NCBI GenBank assembly: GCA_000697355.1
Contig: JNEN01001212.1
Span: 124,001-188,000 of the forward strand
Reading direction: 5' to 3'
DNA: 64,000 nucleotides
From: Syncephalastrum monosporum B8922
Taxonomy: Eukaryota; Mucoromycota; Mucoromycetes; Mucorales; Syncephalastraceae
The notes under the pieces were generated by a model. That model was not told the origin of the DNA. It worked only from the letters and a program-made list of their open reading frames with translations, and ran no database searches. The position numbers and the translations under genes were made by a program. This document shows positions 48,467-60,800 of the stretch, piece by piece. The first letter of the stretch is position 1; each line of letters starts with the position of its first letter.

Positions 48467-50657
48467 ATGGACAAGGACCAACAGCAGAAGAAGAACGACC
48501 CTCAGGACGGCCAGGACCCTGACTCGCTTGTCGACGAATTCGACGAGAAAGCTGCATTACACTCTACCCACGAAGACGACAACACCACCAAGCTCTACGC
48601 CAAGCACAGCGATGACTTGGATGAAAAGGCAGCCCTGCATCAGGAACACCAAAATGAACTCGATGATCTCCTGGACAACTCACCGCCGTCTTCCAGGTAC
48701 TATTTCCCTTATACTTTACCCTGACTTGGAGACGCGCCCTCCGTTTCACTTTCTGTCCTTCCTTACCTTACTTTACCTTTTCCTCTATCAGGCAAGAACA
48801 GGACGGCCAGACACAGGGCGACATAAAACCGACCGACCAAGAACTGCAGCATATCTTTGACCAGTTCGACGGGAAAGATGACAAGCAAACCTCAGACGAA
48901 CAACAAATGCAACAAGGAGAAGCACAGGACGCACAAGGAGGACAACCAGAGCCATCGCCGACCGAGCCAGGCTCCGAAACAACCACCGCGACTGTTGCCA
49001 CCGACGAAGGTCATGCACGACAGTCTTCTATTTCCAGTGACAGCACCCACCGCCCTTCGCTTGCCGAGATTAGGCGCACAGCCGATGAAACGAAGGGACG
49101 CGAACGTCAAGAGGTGCCTTTTGACTTTAATCGCTTTCTCGAGCAAATGCGTCGCAAGAGTGCCATACCCATCACGCGCTACTTTAAAAGGTAACGTGGT
49201 CCTGTCTTACATTCTGCTTATCTCTCTTAACTCTGTATTAGCTTTTTGCAACGCTTTGACCGACGACCGTGGACTGTGAGTGAGCAAATCAAGATTATCC
49301 AAGATTTCCTGGAGGTACGTTAATCTACATCATTTTCATTTCTGCGAAACCGTCGTGCTCATTTCATGCCTAGTTTATCTATGAGAGAATGCGCGAATGC
49401 GACGTCTGGCGCGACGCCTCCGAGCAAGAGTTTGAGAATGCGAAAGAAGGCATGGAGAAACTCGTCATGAACCGTCTTTATCATGCGTAGGTGTCACGTA
49501 GAAAAGTATAATCCAGGACGCTTCGCTTGACGCATTATATAGTACCTTTTCGCCAGGCACCACGGACGACAAGGAGAGAGACGAGATTCTGTACCAGAAA
49601 ATCAGCATATTCCGATGGATCCGCGAGGAACATCTTGATATACCCAAGACTCAGCATAACGAGTCTTTTTTGACGTTTGCCGAAGCTGGTACGCTCACCC
49701 CTTTCTCATCGCCTCATAAGTGTCAATCACTGACTTTGCCCCATCTATAGAACTTCTCAAGATAAACAACTACAAGGCACCACGTGATAAATTGATCTGC
49801 ATTTTGAACTGCTGCAAAGTGATTTTTGGTAAATGAGATGTCTGTTCGTGCGTCAAGATAACTTACATTTATCCAGGATTAATCAAACATGTCGAGGGCG
49901 ATGCCGGTGCCGATAAATTCTTACCGATTTTGATCTATGTGATTCTGCGTGCTAATCCGCCTCGTCTGATATCCAATGTCCAGTAAGTCCAAGTTCATGG
50001 GGTACAAAAGCGTGAATGGGAAGCTGACGCAGGTTCTCCTGCCAGATACATATCCCGATTCAGGAACCCAGACCATCTCCAGTCCGAATCCGGCTACTAC
50101 CTTACCAATCTTGTAAGAGTCGTCCCCCCCCCAACCCATCGAATGTTCAAAAGTCCAACCGAACACACTACTCACTTTTCATGACAGATGGGTTCGATCA
50201 CCTTCATTGAGTCCATGGAAGCAAGCTCATTGTCGATTACCAAGGAAGAATTTGACGCGTAAGTAAAGAAAAGAAATCAAAAAAAGGAGAAAAAAAGGTA
50301 GCAGGAAGGATAGAAAGGTCTGATGCAAAAGTGCGACACAGAAACATTGAACGAACGATGGCCGAGTTGGAACAGGAGCGGCCTTCGATTGCACAAGACA
50401 AACAGAAAATCAACTATGACAATGCAGTACACCCATCACGGTCACCGCGAGCTCAGCCGCAGCCACTGATCGATCCCGTGAAAGCAGCGGCGCTGCTTGA
50501 GCGGGGCAGCAGTTTTGCTCAAAAGACGATGCAGAAGCCGTTGAACTTTGTGGGTAAAATTTTTCAGGGGTTGAACGAGAGCAGTGACGGGGAGGACGAT
50601 GAGGACGAGGAGAGACCGTATCGCCGGTATGCCAGCCCACCTCAGCATCCAGCATAC

Positions 50658-50689
<32 letters not shown>

Positions 50690-51109
50690 TCAGCAACAAC
50701 CAGCGATGCTGCCCCCTGGCACGGTGTTACCGGACGGGCGGATGGTGGTGGAAGGCGGAGCGGTACCGCAGATGCCACCCCGGCCCTTGCCACCGGATCC
50801 GCGCGCTGTCGAGCAGCAGCGGGTCTTTGACGCAAACCTGCAGACCATCATCACCATGTTTCCGAATGTCGAGCCGGATGTGTGCTTCATGGTTTTCCAA
50901 GCCAATGAAGGGCACGTGTCACAGACGGTGGATACGTAAGTGTGTCGGCGGATCAAGTTTAAGCAAAAGAAGGTTTAACGCGTCTTTGACGTAGGCTCCT
51001 GGAGATCTCGGAACCCTCTGCCAAGAAGACCGCAGATCGAGAAGGCGAATTTCCCGATACAGCGGAAGCCATGCGGCAGTTTGAGGAACAAGAGCAGCAG
51101 CATCGACAG

Positions 51110-51140
<31 letters not shown>

Positions 51141-51166
51141 GGCATACTGCCAATGATTCGCAATAA
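48467..51166 (+). CDS. VPS9-domain Rab5 GEF with C-terminal CUE domain
   Basis: Many exons, start ATG at 48467 ([13 protein letters not shown]), stop 51164-51166. The N-terminus is acidic and Gln-rich with two DEKAALH repeats. The helical bundle and VPS9 domain run from [19 protein letters not shown] through [51 protein letters not shown] and [20 protein letters not shown] to [18 protein letters not shown]. The catalytic Asp and Tyr of the VPS9 fold are in these last two blocks. After a polyGln and Pro-rich linker a CUE-like ubiquitin-binding domain appears ([20 protein letters not shown], then [18 protein letters not shown]). The order VPS9 then CUE matches yeast Vps9, which activates Vps21/Rab5 on endosomes. 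The tail has a second polyGln run. Confidence 0.92.
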
Positions 51167-51434
51167 AAGGATCTGTTTTGTGCCACCGAAAATAGAGTAA
51201 ACGAGAGATTCAAAAAAGAAAGCCGATGAAAAAGGAAGGAGGGTCAGATAAAGATTGATGGGGCATGTTGAAAAGTGGGAAAGTTTAAGCGCTTAAAGAA
51301 AAAGAGAATACGTCTGTCTGCGTGTGTCCGCTTGGGCTGCGTTTTATTTTTTCTGCGTATACTTTTTTTGCCTTTCCCACTTTCCCCCTCCCCGCACACG
51401 CACATACTTTTTTTTCCATTTTCTTTCGTCTCTT

Positions 51435-51454
51435 TCTCTCTCTCTCTCTCTCTC
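51435..51454 (+). repeat. CT-rich tract in the OSBP leader
   Basis: About ten CT repeats inside a 200-bp pyrimidine-rich stretch that precedes the oxysterol-binding-protein ATG at 51530. Such leaders are usual before well-expressed fungal genes. Confidence 0.7.
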
Positions 51455-51529
51455 GTCTCTTCTTTCAGCCTCTTTTTTTACTCCTTTTCTTTTTCCCTTT
51501 CTCTCTTATCTTTTATCGTCAAAATAGTC

Positions 51530-52866
51530 ATGTCTGGTGCTGAAGGCGAAGTGAATAATGTCGACAAGATCCCTGCCGAGCAGAAGGGCGCGTTTCACTC
51601 ATTCCTGAAATCGCTGGCAACTTTCTCGGGCGACTTGTCGTCTCTGACCTGCCCTGCGTTCTTGCTGGCCCCGGTGTCACTGATTGAATACTCGTAAGTC
51701 TCGCTTCATTTTTGTACTCCTTTTTCTCCCGTATTTTTTGGAGAAAAAAAAAAAAAAGACTAAAACCTTAGTTTCGTGCTGATGTACGTTGTCTATCTAG
51801 TGAATACTGGACTCAGCAACCGGAGCTGTTCACCGCCATCACGGAGTCGGATGATGAATTGCAGCGCATGGTGGCCTTTGTCAAGTGGTACATTTCTTCT
51901 CTGAACGCATCCTACTCAAGCCGTGTGCCCAAAGGCGAATGGGAGAAGAAACCTTACAACCCTGTCTTGGGTGAGCAGTACTTTGCTCACTGGGGCGATG
52001 TGGAGGGTACGGGCGAGACCAATGTCACATGTGAGCAAGTCTCGCACCACCCGCCCGTCACTGGCTTCTTCATTGAGAACACAAAACATGGTATCACCAT
52101 GAACGGACACACCGGTCAAAAGACTCGCTTCTCCGGCACCTCCTTGATTTGTGATCAGGTGGGCCAGAGCCTGATCACGCTCAAGAACCGCAACAACGAG
52201 TCCTACATGTTCACCAGCCCATCGCTGACTGTGAACGGTATTTGGTATGCAGGTAACTGTCGGATACACCCCATGGATTACTCTTTTGTGTTAAGTTTCG
52301 GTATATTAGCTCCGTACATTGAGTTGACTGGCAACTCATACATCCAATCGACCACGGGCTATTATGCGACCATTGAGTATTCTTCGCGGGGATGGATCTC
52401 GGGCGAGAAGAACCACTTTAAATGTTATATCCGACGCAACGCGAGCAGCAGCAGCAAAGAGTATCTGTACAAAATTGAGGGTCAATGGAGCGCCAAGTCG
52501 AATATCACCTCCTACGGCAGCAAGCAAGCAAGCCCCTTCTTGGACGTGTCCGAATGCACCCCAGCTCCACTCGAGGTGGAGGATCGTGGTGCTGAGATGG
52601 AGACGCGGCGAATTTGGCAGAAGGTGTCCGAGGCGATCCGTGCGGGCGATACTACCACAGCCGGTGCTGAAAAGAGCAAGATTGAGAATAAGCAGCGTGC
52701 CGAGCGCAAGGAACGAGACGAACAGGGCTCGGAGTGGACGCCACAGTACTTTAGCTGGAAAGACAACGAGCCGACCATCTTCTCGCTCCAGCGCATGCTG
52801 GCCGCCACGCTCAAGAACAAGTACGATCCTCCGAATGCAGGCAACTGGGTATACCACAACGCTTAA
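51530..52866 (+). CDS. Oxysterol-binding protein (OSH/Kes1 type)
   Basis: Two exons (51530-51693 and 51801-52866) give 409 residues. The protein consists of the lipid-transfer OSBP-related domain alone, without a PH domain, like yeast Osh4/Kes1. The family fingerprint EQVSHHPPVTGFFIEN is intact. Other blocks are PVSLIEYSEYW, RMVAFVKWYISSLNAS, KKPYNPVLGEQYFAHW, GNCRIHPMDYSFVLSFG-like and the C-terminal EWTPQYFSWKDNE. Family members move sterol and phosphatidylinositol-4-phosphate between ER, Golgi and plasma membrane. The HH pair that binds the phosphoinositide headgroup is present. It sits 214 bp before the hexokinase-like gene, same strand. Confidence 0.95.
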
Positions 52867-53079
52867 GATATAGAGGGAAAGGATATCAAGGAAGAGGACA
52901 ACGATGGTAAAAAAAAAGGCGAGAAGGTGTAAACAAGCTTTTGTACATATGTTTCAAAGCCCATGTCGGAGGATTTATATATCCCAAATGTGTTTGCCAT
53001 GCAACTTTTTTTTTCACTATTCTTTCCTTCCCGCTTTCTGCCTTTTCTTTTTTTTTTTTTTTCGTTTGCATAACGTACT

Positions 53080-54549
53080 ATGTGTGACAAGGCGGTGGAG
53101 AGTCTCATCCATGACTTTGAGCTGGGCACGGATAAGCTTAAGCGTATAGCGAAGCACCTACGCACCGAGATGGACAAGGGTCTACAGGAAGACAAGGCCA
53201 ACGTCCCCATGTTACCGTCGTGGATTTGTTCACATCCTACCGGACAAGAGACGGGCGAATACATTGGTCTCGAGCTTAGTGGTTAGTGAACGTGTGTTTC
53301 GCAGCGTGTAATAAGCTATTGACATTGCAGCCGCCCATGGTTAGGCGCGACCGTACGAATTTATCTCGTGGAGCTGCATGGCCAAGGTCGAATTACGACC
53401 CGACAGCAAAAGTATCCGCTCCATGACCACCTCAAGCGTGGATCGATCACGAACCTGGTGGATTATCTCGCCATCGCAGTCGACGGTTTCTTATCGTTCG
53501 TCGGACGCAACGACGTGAGCGAGCCGCTGGCGCTCGGCTTTGTGATCTCGTTCCCGCTGTACCAGACCGCGCTCAACAAAGCGTCCGTCATTCAATGGAC
53601 AAAAGACTTTCAAGTGACAGGCACGGATAACAAAAACATCGTCGAGCTATTACAAACGAGCATGCGGCGGCGCCACCTACCGGTCGTAGTCGAAGCCATC
53701 TGTAACGGAGCGGTCGGATGTCTGCTTGCACACAGCTACCGCAGCCTGGACACGCTCTTGTCGTGCACGGTCAGCACGGGCACGAACGCGTCATACTGGG
53801 AAAAGGTGGAACGCATCAGCAAGATCTCGACAGACCTGCCCAAAGACACAGAGATGATTATCAATACCGAGTGGGGCTCGTTTGGAGACCGCAACCCAGA
53901 GTATCTGCCCCGGACACTCTATGACAACCGCGTCAATCGCGAGTCCACGAATCCAGGCGTGCACTTATTTGAGAAAATGGTCTCGGGTTTGTACTTGGGC
54001 GAAATTGTGCGCAACGTCATGGTGGATTTTGTCGACCGGGGCATCCTCTTCAAGGACACGCCTCAGTACAGCAAAGACCTGAATCAACCTTACAGCTTTG
54101 AGGCGTCGTACATGAGCGCTATCGAGACCGACGACACGCCCGAGTATGACGGTATTAAGCATATCCTGGAATCCATCATGAACGTGCCGAGTACGACTCA
54201 AGACGATCGCCGACTCGTGAAGCGTATCTGCGAGCTCGTCGGTCAGCGAGCTGCAAGGTTAATTGCCGCGGCTATTTCGGCGGTTGTGGAAAAGCGAAAA
54301 ATCCTAGAGCTCGGGCTTACCATCAGTAAGATGACATGTTTTATTTGTTTCAATGCTTACACAATGATAGGTGTCGAGGGTACCATCTATGAGCACTATC
54401 CTAACTTTCCGAATCGTGTCAATGAAGCTTTACGAGACTTGTACGGCTGTAATATTGATAGGATAAATATCGGTATTACGCGCGATGGTAACGGCATTGG
54501 CGGTGCCTTAGCTGCTATGCTGGGACGACAGATGAAGAATAAGTCCTAG
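53080..54549 (+). CDS. Hexokinase-like protein with degraded active site
   Basis: Exons 53080-53281, 53345-54325 and 54371-54549 give 453 residues, normal fungal hexokinase size. Both hexokinase halves are recognisable: PMLPSWICSHPTGQETGEYI, ALGFVISFPLYQ, VIQWTKDF, INTEWGSFGD, TLYDNRVNRESTNPG, FEKMVSGLYLGEIVRN, then DGNGIGGALAAML. Yet key positions differ. The phosphate loop, usually LDLGGTNFRV, reads LELSGATVRI. The catalytic motif, usually INDTVGT, reads CNGAVGC, so the catalytic Asp is Gly. The adenosine loop has STGTNASY instead of GTGTNA. No frameshift or stop breaks the gene and the rest is conserved, which fits a non-catalytic regulatory hexokinase (as reported for Aspergillus XprF/HxkC and HxkD) more than decay. 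The last intron is 45 nt, in frame and stop-free, so retention would add 15 residues. Confidence 0.88.
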
Positions 54550-54786
54550 TTGAATTATGCCTATATAAGCACATACACATATTATTTTTCATCTCAATAT
54601 ATATGAAGCCAAGAGCTCTGGCATTTTTCTGGCATTTTTGAAAATAAGCAGTGTATATGTATATGAAATGGTATTATACACGCAAGAGCTATCACGGCAT
54701 GCCGCGACCCCAAGCGAGAGAAAGGTATTTTAGGGGTAATATAAGAGAATATGCGGTAGGGTTGTGGTGACATATGCATCTATAAG

Positions 54787-56377
54787 TTAAGTGCTGCATA
54801 GACTGGCACTGCCACGTTTGCTGGCAGCGGGATGGATCCAAGAGTTGATGTTGACATACACTAGGAAGAAATAAGAAGTGTTAGTTCGGACTACTCATAG
54901 CTATCATAAGAATATCGCATACTTGTATAAATCATGATGCCAATACCCCATAGGACGAGGAGAACGTCGAAAGCTTTGGCCCATTTTCGGGTTGTAACCT
55001 TGTAGTGGAACATGCCAGGAAAGATGAAGCAGAGGGGCATGCAAGCCACGGAACCGACGAGTGCGACAAACTTGTCGAGACCATCGGGGCCCACACAAAA
55101 ACTGACAATAGCACAAACGATGGCCACCATCGAGCGCGAAAGGCTCTTGAGGACCTGCCATTTGCGACTGACTCTTCCGGAGCGGTAGCCAAAGAAGCCA
55201 CCCTTGCCAAACAAGCCTTGTTCAACAATGGTGAGGGCTGGGTAAAGCATGAAAGGCGAGGTCAAGATCATGGCGAGAGCGTAGATCAGCTGGACAGCCA
55301 CGGAGAGAGGAACTTGGGGAAGGTTGGCGACGATACTGGCTTGGGTATTTTCACCAAAGGCGATATAACCAATGGTGCCGATCAAGATAAAAATGCAGGC
55401 GACTAACGTCAGGCCAACGTTCATCACCATGGGGAATTTGTCAGGGTTACGCATGCCCTCCACAATTGGTACCACTATAATCGTTGTTGAGTACACGTTT
55501 ACATGTGCATACGCATTGGCGCATTTTAATATGTCTTTTTTGCTTACCCATGCCGATGCCTTCAAAGGAAAAGACAGCGGTACCAATCATCAAACCAAAG
55601 TCGGTAGGGTTGATGCTCTGGATACCGGGACCGGGACCGTTCTGCGCAATTTGGTTGGCAGAAAAGTACAACACGCAGATCAAACCAAACAGTATAAAGA
55701 TGTCGGCGACGATGGCAGCCCAAGACAGACGCGCAATCTTGCGTACCCAAGTGATGGGAATTACAATGAACAGGACCATCCAAATGTAGTACTTGCTCTC
55801 AATAGGAGAAGTACAGCTTGACAGGGTATCCGCGGCCAGTCCGATGTTTTGCGAGATAAATATGAGGTAGGATGCGACGAAGCCCATCTGGGACAGGCAG
55901 AGGAAGAAGAGGATGATGTAACGTAGCCAGTCGCCGTATAGCTCCCTGCCCATGTCACCGTATGAACCGCCTACTTTGCGTTGCGCCTTGATCAAGATCT
56001 GAAACGAAGCAAGGCAGAGTGCTGCAATAAACACCATCAGACAGATCGAAAATACAAGACCGCCTGATACGAATCTACAGAATACAAATAGGTTGAGAAG
56101 GATGGTCAAGGACGTGCATGGCGGAAACATACGATCCAGGCAGGAAAATGACACCGGTGCCAACGAAGGCTTTCAAGAGCATGAACAGCGCTTTGCCGGG
56201 AGACGCTGTGCCCTCCGGAACATGTTCGATCTGCTGAATATCTACGGACGATGTGGTGGAGTCGATTCGTTCTGTTGTTGCAGTTTTTTCGCTCATGGGT
56301 GTTATGGGAGAATGGTGGGCGAAAGCCTCGCTGGGTTCTCCATATAATATCTTGCCCGAGTCGTTGGGTATCGTCAT
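54787..56377 (-). CDS. Vacuolar amino acid transporter, AVT3/AVT4 (SLC36) type
   Basis: Multi-exon gene with ATG at 56377. A polar N-terminus of about 55 residues (Ser/Thr-rich, SEKTATTERIDSTTSSVDIQ) precedes roughly eleven hydrophobic segments. Family blocks: GKALFMLLKAFVGTGVIFLPGS (transmembrane helix 1 with the GTG motif), SYGDMGRELYGDWLRY, VASYLIFISQNIG, FEGIGM in the middle, then PIVEGMRNPDKFP, GTIGYIAFGENTQASIVANL and CMPLCFIFPGMFHYKV. The last exon (YVNINSWIHPAASKRG) is inferred from a phase-1 splice after IMIYT. Reading through would add a short tail ending SYDSYE at 54891. AVT3/4 export amino acids from the vacuole. Substrate is not predictable here. Confidence 0.88.
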
Positions 56378-57820
56378 AAGTGAAGGAAAACGAGAAAAAG
56401 GATATTAAAAAAGCAGCAAAAAGAAGCAGAGAAAATATGTTGAAGCAAACAAAAGATGTTTATAGCCTTTTTTTTTTTTTTTTTGTTTGGGTTTGGGGGG
56501 GGGGGGGGGTTGGAGAGGAGACGGGGGATGTAAGGAAGAAAAAGCAAAACTGCGAAAGCGATGCCTCCCCAAATGACGAGGGAAAATACATAAGACGCTA
56601 ACTCGCCACGCAGGGGCCTTTTTCGCTCCCTTCCATCGCATGTTCCCGCCACATTTTCGTCCCCGAAACAAACAAGCTGACGATGAGAACACGGTTGCAA
56701 TAAAGAACAAAAGTCTTTATTTGGCTTCTTGTCTTCTGTCGTTCGTGATGTCATGCACGCAAGGTCATTTTCTGCTGTGCATACCTCCGTCTGAGCCCTC
56801 GTGTGTACAGCTAAAGACAATACGCAGTTAACTTTTTTTTTAGAAGACATCCTTTTCCTGTTTCATATATCTTTGGATTGCTCAGCAGAGCGTAGTCGTA
56901 AAAAAAAAAGCTATCACGTCCGGGGGATTTTAGCTTGAATCCATTCTTCGGGGCCGGGGGACCTTACCATTTATTTCCAATATTAGCGTTGCCGCGCCAC
57001 CACTTTTATTCTGCTTGTCATCTAACTTTGTATAGAGATATACAAACATAAAATATTATAGTCGGCTGCAATCAAGAACCTGACATACTTGCGACGCAAC
57101 TTGGTTATCATAATTGTTTGTTTGATAGAAAAATCCAGGGTTCAATCATTCATATAATTTAAAAAGATAAAATCACCATACCTAGCTGAATATGTGTGCG
57201 ATGTTCGCTCATTGGGTCACATGAGACCAGAATTATAGGCACGTTGCCTAAACCTGAAAAAGAAAAAAAAACGTAAATAAAATGTGGACATCTGTCCCAA
57301 TAAACTCCTAAAACTGGTATAACCTGATTTGAGACCTGAGCCGGCCCAGTTTGCTGTCTTACTGGAGTCGACAAATTCAGTGATGACACCGATATGATGA
57401 CGATTTTTGTAATGTATCGTCTTTTTATCTACCGTAGTCACCACGCCCCTTTTAAATTTGTATGACAGTGTATTCGTGATATATACAGTATTCCAAATGG
57501 AGTTCACACCCTGCAGACCAAGGTGCTCAAAGAAAGAGCAGAAATTAGGCCGTGCATAATCTGGAAAGGTAAGCGTCAAATAAGTCTCATAAATGACTAA
57601 CGTTATGTATGGTCTTATGTATGTAGGAAGCCTTGTGAAAGCATACATTGATCATACATATTATTTAAATGTGAATACTTCAGAATTGCTACAAAATTCT
57701 GTCGAGTTGTATACAAAACATGCAGAATTACAGATGCCGAAACGCCCGCATGTGAAAAGAAAAAGTGAATCATAATCAGCGTATCTAAACTTTTTTGTGA
57801 TTTTATTTGTTCTGCCAGCA
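56378..57820. other. Intergenic between AVT and NAA25 genes
   Basis: About 1.4 kb, AT-rich, with the poly-T/poly-G run at 56468-56509. A 143-codon minus-strand frame (57217-57648) has no recognisable family and unusual codon use. I regard it as chance. Confidence 0.5.
56468..56509 (+). repeat. Poly-T then poly-G tract
   Basis: A 17-base T-run, then GTTTGGGTTT, then 15 G. In the AVT sense direction this is C15 then AAACCCAAAC then A17, about 90-130 bp upstream of the ATG at 56377. The plus strand has quadruplex potential. Confidence 0.7.
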
Positions 57821-60800
57821 TTACTGCTGGTTCATCTTTAGTACACGTCTGTCGATCTCGTTCGACAGTTGGCTGAGTGAGGCGTTCCAGCTTGTCACCA
57901 CCTTTTTCACGCTATCACTTAGGCCATTCTGGTCCTATAATTATTTTGAACACGCGGGTGTGCCAAGAAAGTGTCAGTCAGGTCTTAACGCCACCTTTCT
58001 GTGTGCATGCGCTTTACCTTTTTAAAATAAGCGAGCGCCACGTCCGATTCACAAATGTCGGTGACGAGTTTCTTTTGTTGCTGCTGGTGTTTCCAGAACT
58101 CGCGGCCTTCCCGGGACTGCGTCTGAATCTTGAGGAGCAAATCCTTGGACGCCTTTTGTGCATCGAAAAGGCGGCCCAACTATTGAAAGCGCAATGTGAG
58201 CTCGCGAGCAAATAGCATGAAGAAATCTCTTACAAAGATATCATTGTTTGCGTTTTCGGATGCCTTTCTCCTTGCGTCCTTGCTTGTCAGGCCCACAGCA
58301 CGCTGAATGACTTCGACAAAAATGGACTCATAGTTGTACGCCTACGCCACGTTTTTAATGTCATATCTTAAAATTGTGTGACTTATACTTACCTCCAGGG
58401 CAATAGATACTTGATGGAACGCGTCCCAGGTAATGTTGTGGTTCGCAAATGAGCTCGAAGGCGTCACTGAAATAGAAAGACAAAGTCACTCAAGTCAGCT
58501 ATAGAAACAAAAGAGCGGAAAACTTACGCTTTTCCGTTAATTGGATAGCGGTCGCCAGATTTTCTGCCGCCTTGCTAGCGTCTGCGAGAAAAGGGGTGGA
58601 AAAGATCTAGGTCAGGATTGTCAAGTAATGCATTTCCCAGACACTCACTTGCTTCCCGGTCGTTCTTCACCAAGACAAGCGTGTTTGCCAGATGCGCAAC
58701 AAGGTTGGCGAGATGCAATTCCTGTGCAGTGATATGCTGCGTAACCTCAGAGCGAGACAGAAAGGCGGAAAATTCCTCAGACAGAACAGCGATATCGACG
58801 CCCTCCTTGGTGCTGCATGCAGCATGAAGCAGGTTCAGTATGTAAGAGAAGGTTTGCAACCATGCTTTGCCCGTGCTCTCCGCTGGTCGTGCCAGGTCGA
58901 TTGCCTTGGGCGACTCTTCCGGGTTGCAGTTCATTAGCACCTTGAAATCGCGGTTGTCCGATTGCTCCGCGACAAAAGCATCTAAATACAAATAAAACGA
59001 TGAACATTACTTTTCTATTTTGCTGTAGTTTTTTTTCTTTTACCATCGTATTTCAATTTGGAAACGTCCAGTTCCTGGAAGAATTGGACGCCATACTTCG
59101 TCTGGAAGCTGGACCGCACGGCCTCTAAGCGAGCCAGTTCGACATTCGTTATTGCTTGCTGGAGTGACTTTTCCAGGCGTTTCCTGAATTCAATGAATTC
59201 TTGGATCTATCATATTTCGTCAGCTCGTCACCCACATACAGTCATGGTTAGCGCTTTCTTTCTTACCTTGGAGAAGGTACCATATTGGTACGCCTTGACA
59301 ATCATTTCAGGGGTCTCAATCTGGTTACTCTTATAGATCATAAGTGATTCAGACAGAAGATCCTCCAGCGCGTCGGTGCTACCAAGCGAAATGTAGCGGT
59401 CTGTAAAGTAGTGGCTAATCACAATGTCAGCCTATATCTCACTTTTTGCCAGACAAACTCACATCATTGTATCGAATTGAATTTGCTTGATATCCATGGT
59501 GTGGAAGATTTGAATTGGTCGTGCATTCACGCCTGTTTACGAGAATGAATATCGAAGGCACCTGAATAAAATAAAAGACTTACCGAGCATAGCGTAAAGG
59601 CGGACAAGAATCAGTTTGATCTGGAAATTGTACAGACTCTTGAGCAAGGCCGCCTCTAGCAAACTCGTCGCCTGAATCAGAAGAGATGTCTCCTTGGTGT
59701 CGAGGTATGCGTCGAGAAGCACATGACTTGCCAAAAGCACATAGTCATCACCGTACTGGTACTCGGTCTTCTCGAGTCCCTCGCCTAAAGCACAGGTAAG
59801 TTTTTTTGAAACCTGCGAGTGTGACCGGACTTACCTAGAGGAAGGGCATCGATATACTTTTGCCAGAGTTCCATAGCAAGAGCCACAGAGGCATCCTTTG
59901 TGAGTCCGCTTTGGAGACCCAGATAACGTTCCAATTTGCGGACGTTGACGTCCTTGTAGACGGCTTTGATTTTACCCGCCTTCTTGTAGGTGAATAAAAA
60001 AACGCCCTTTCCCGCTTTCCATGCTTTACCTTCTCTTTAGCGTCGCCGATGGTGTCTTGCAAAGATGCAGTGAAGTTTTTGGCTTGTTCCGGAATGGAGC
60101 GTAAGAAGGCAACGTAGGTTTGAACATCCTCACAACAGCATGACTTGGAGCCAAAACGCGCAAAATAGGATACGAGATGTTCCAGAAGAGTACTCTGATC
60201 CACTGTGTTTCCGCGTCAGCTCTGTTTCCTCGTATTCCAGCGTTATTACCTGTGCTACTCTTGCTCAATCGGTAGTCCAGCTCGAGTTCAGCTAAGAAGG
60301 GGCCACGCTTCAGAACGGGCGCTTCCAGAGCCAGCTTTTTCAGGTCAGCTACGAGGGTGCGAGCCTTGTCCAAGACTGCCTTATCCTGCTCCATAAGGGC
60401 TTCAACGGCATCAAAGTATGCGAGCCAGCTGATCCAATCATCTGAATTCTCCTTGCGCAGGGCCTGTTCCGTAGCAATCTGCACCTCGGCCCATTTCTTG
60501 TTCTCCTGCAACAGCTCAACCTTGATCTGACGCACTTCCGGATCACGCAAGGAAGTCTTGCCGAGTTCGCTCTCATCAAGCAAAGCCAGTGCCTGGGAAT
60601 GCTTCTTTTGGTCGAGCAGAACGAGTAGAAAGAGACGCAGGTGCTCGACTTCTTCGAGACGACCCTCCTCCTGGGCTTTGGTCATCATACGTTCCGCCAG
60701 AGTGTAAGAGAGCGCGTTTTCCTGCAAAGCGAGCGACATGATGGCCCAGAAAAGATACTTGTTCTGCTTGAAAGTTCTGTGGAGTTTGAGAGCCGCGGCC

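Noticed and set aside
57217..57648. 143-codon frame between the AVT and NAA25 genes
   Set aside because: No recognisable family, no promoter or splice signals seen, and unusual codons. Probably chance in AT-rich DNA.
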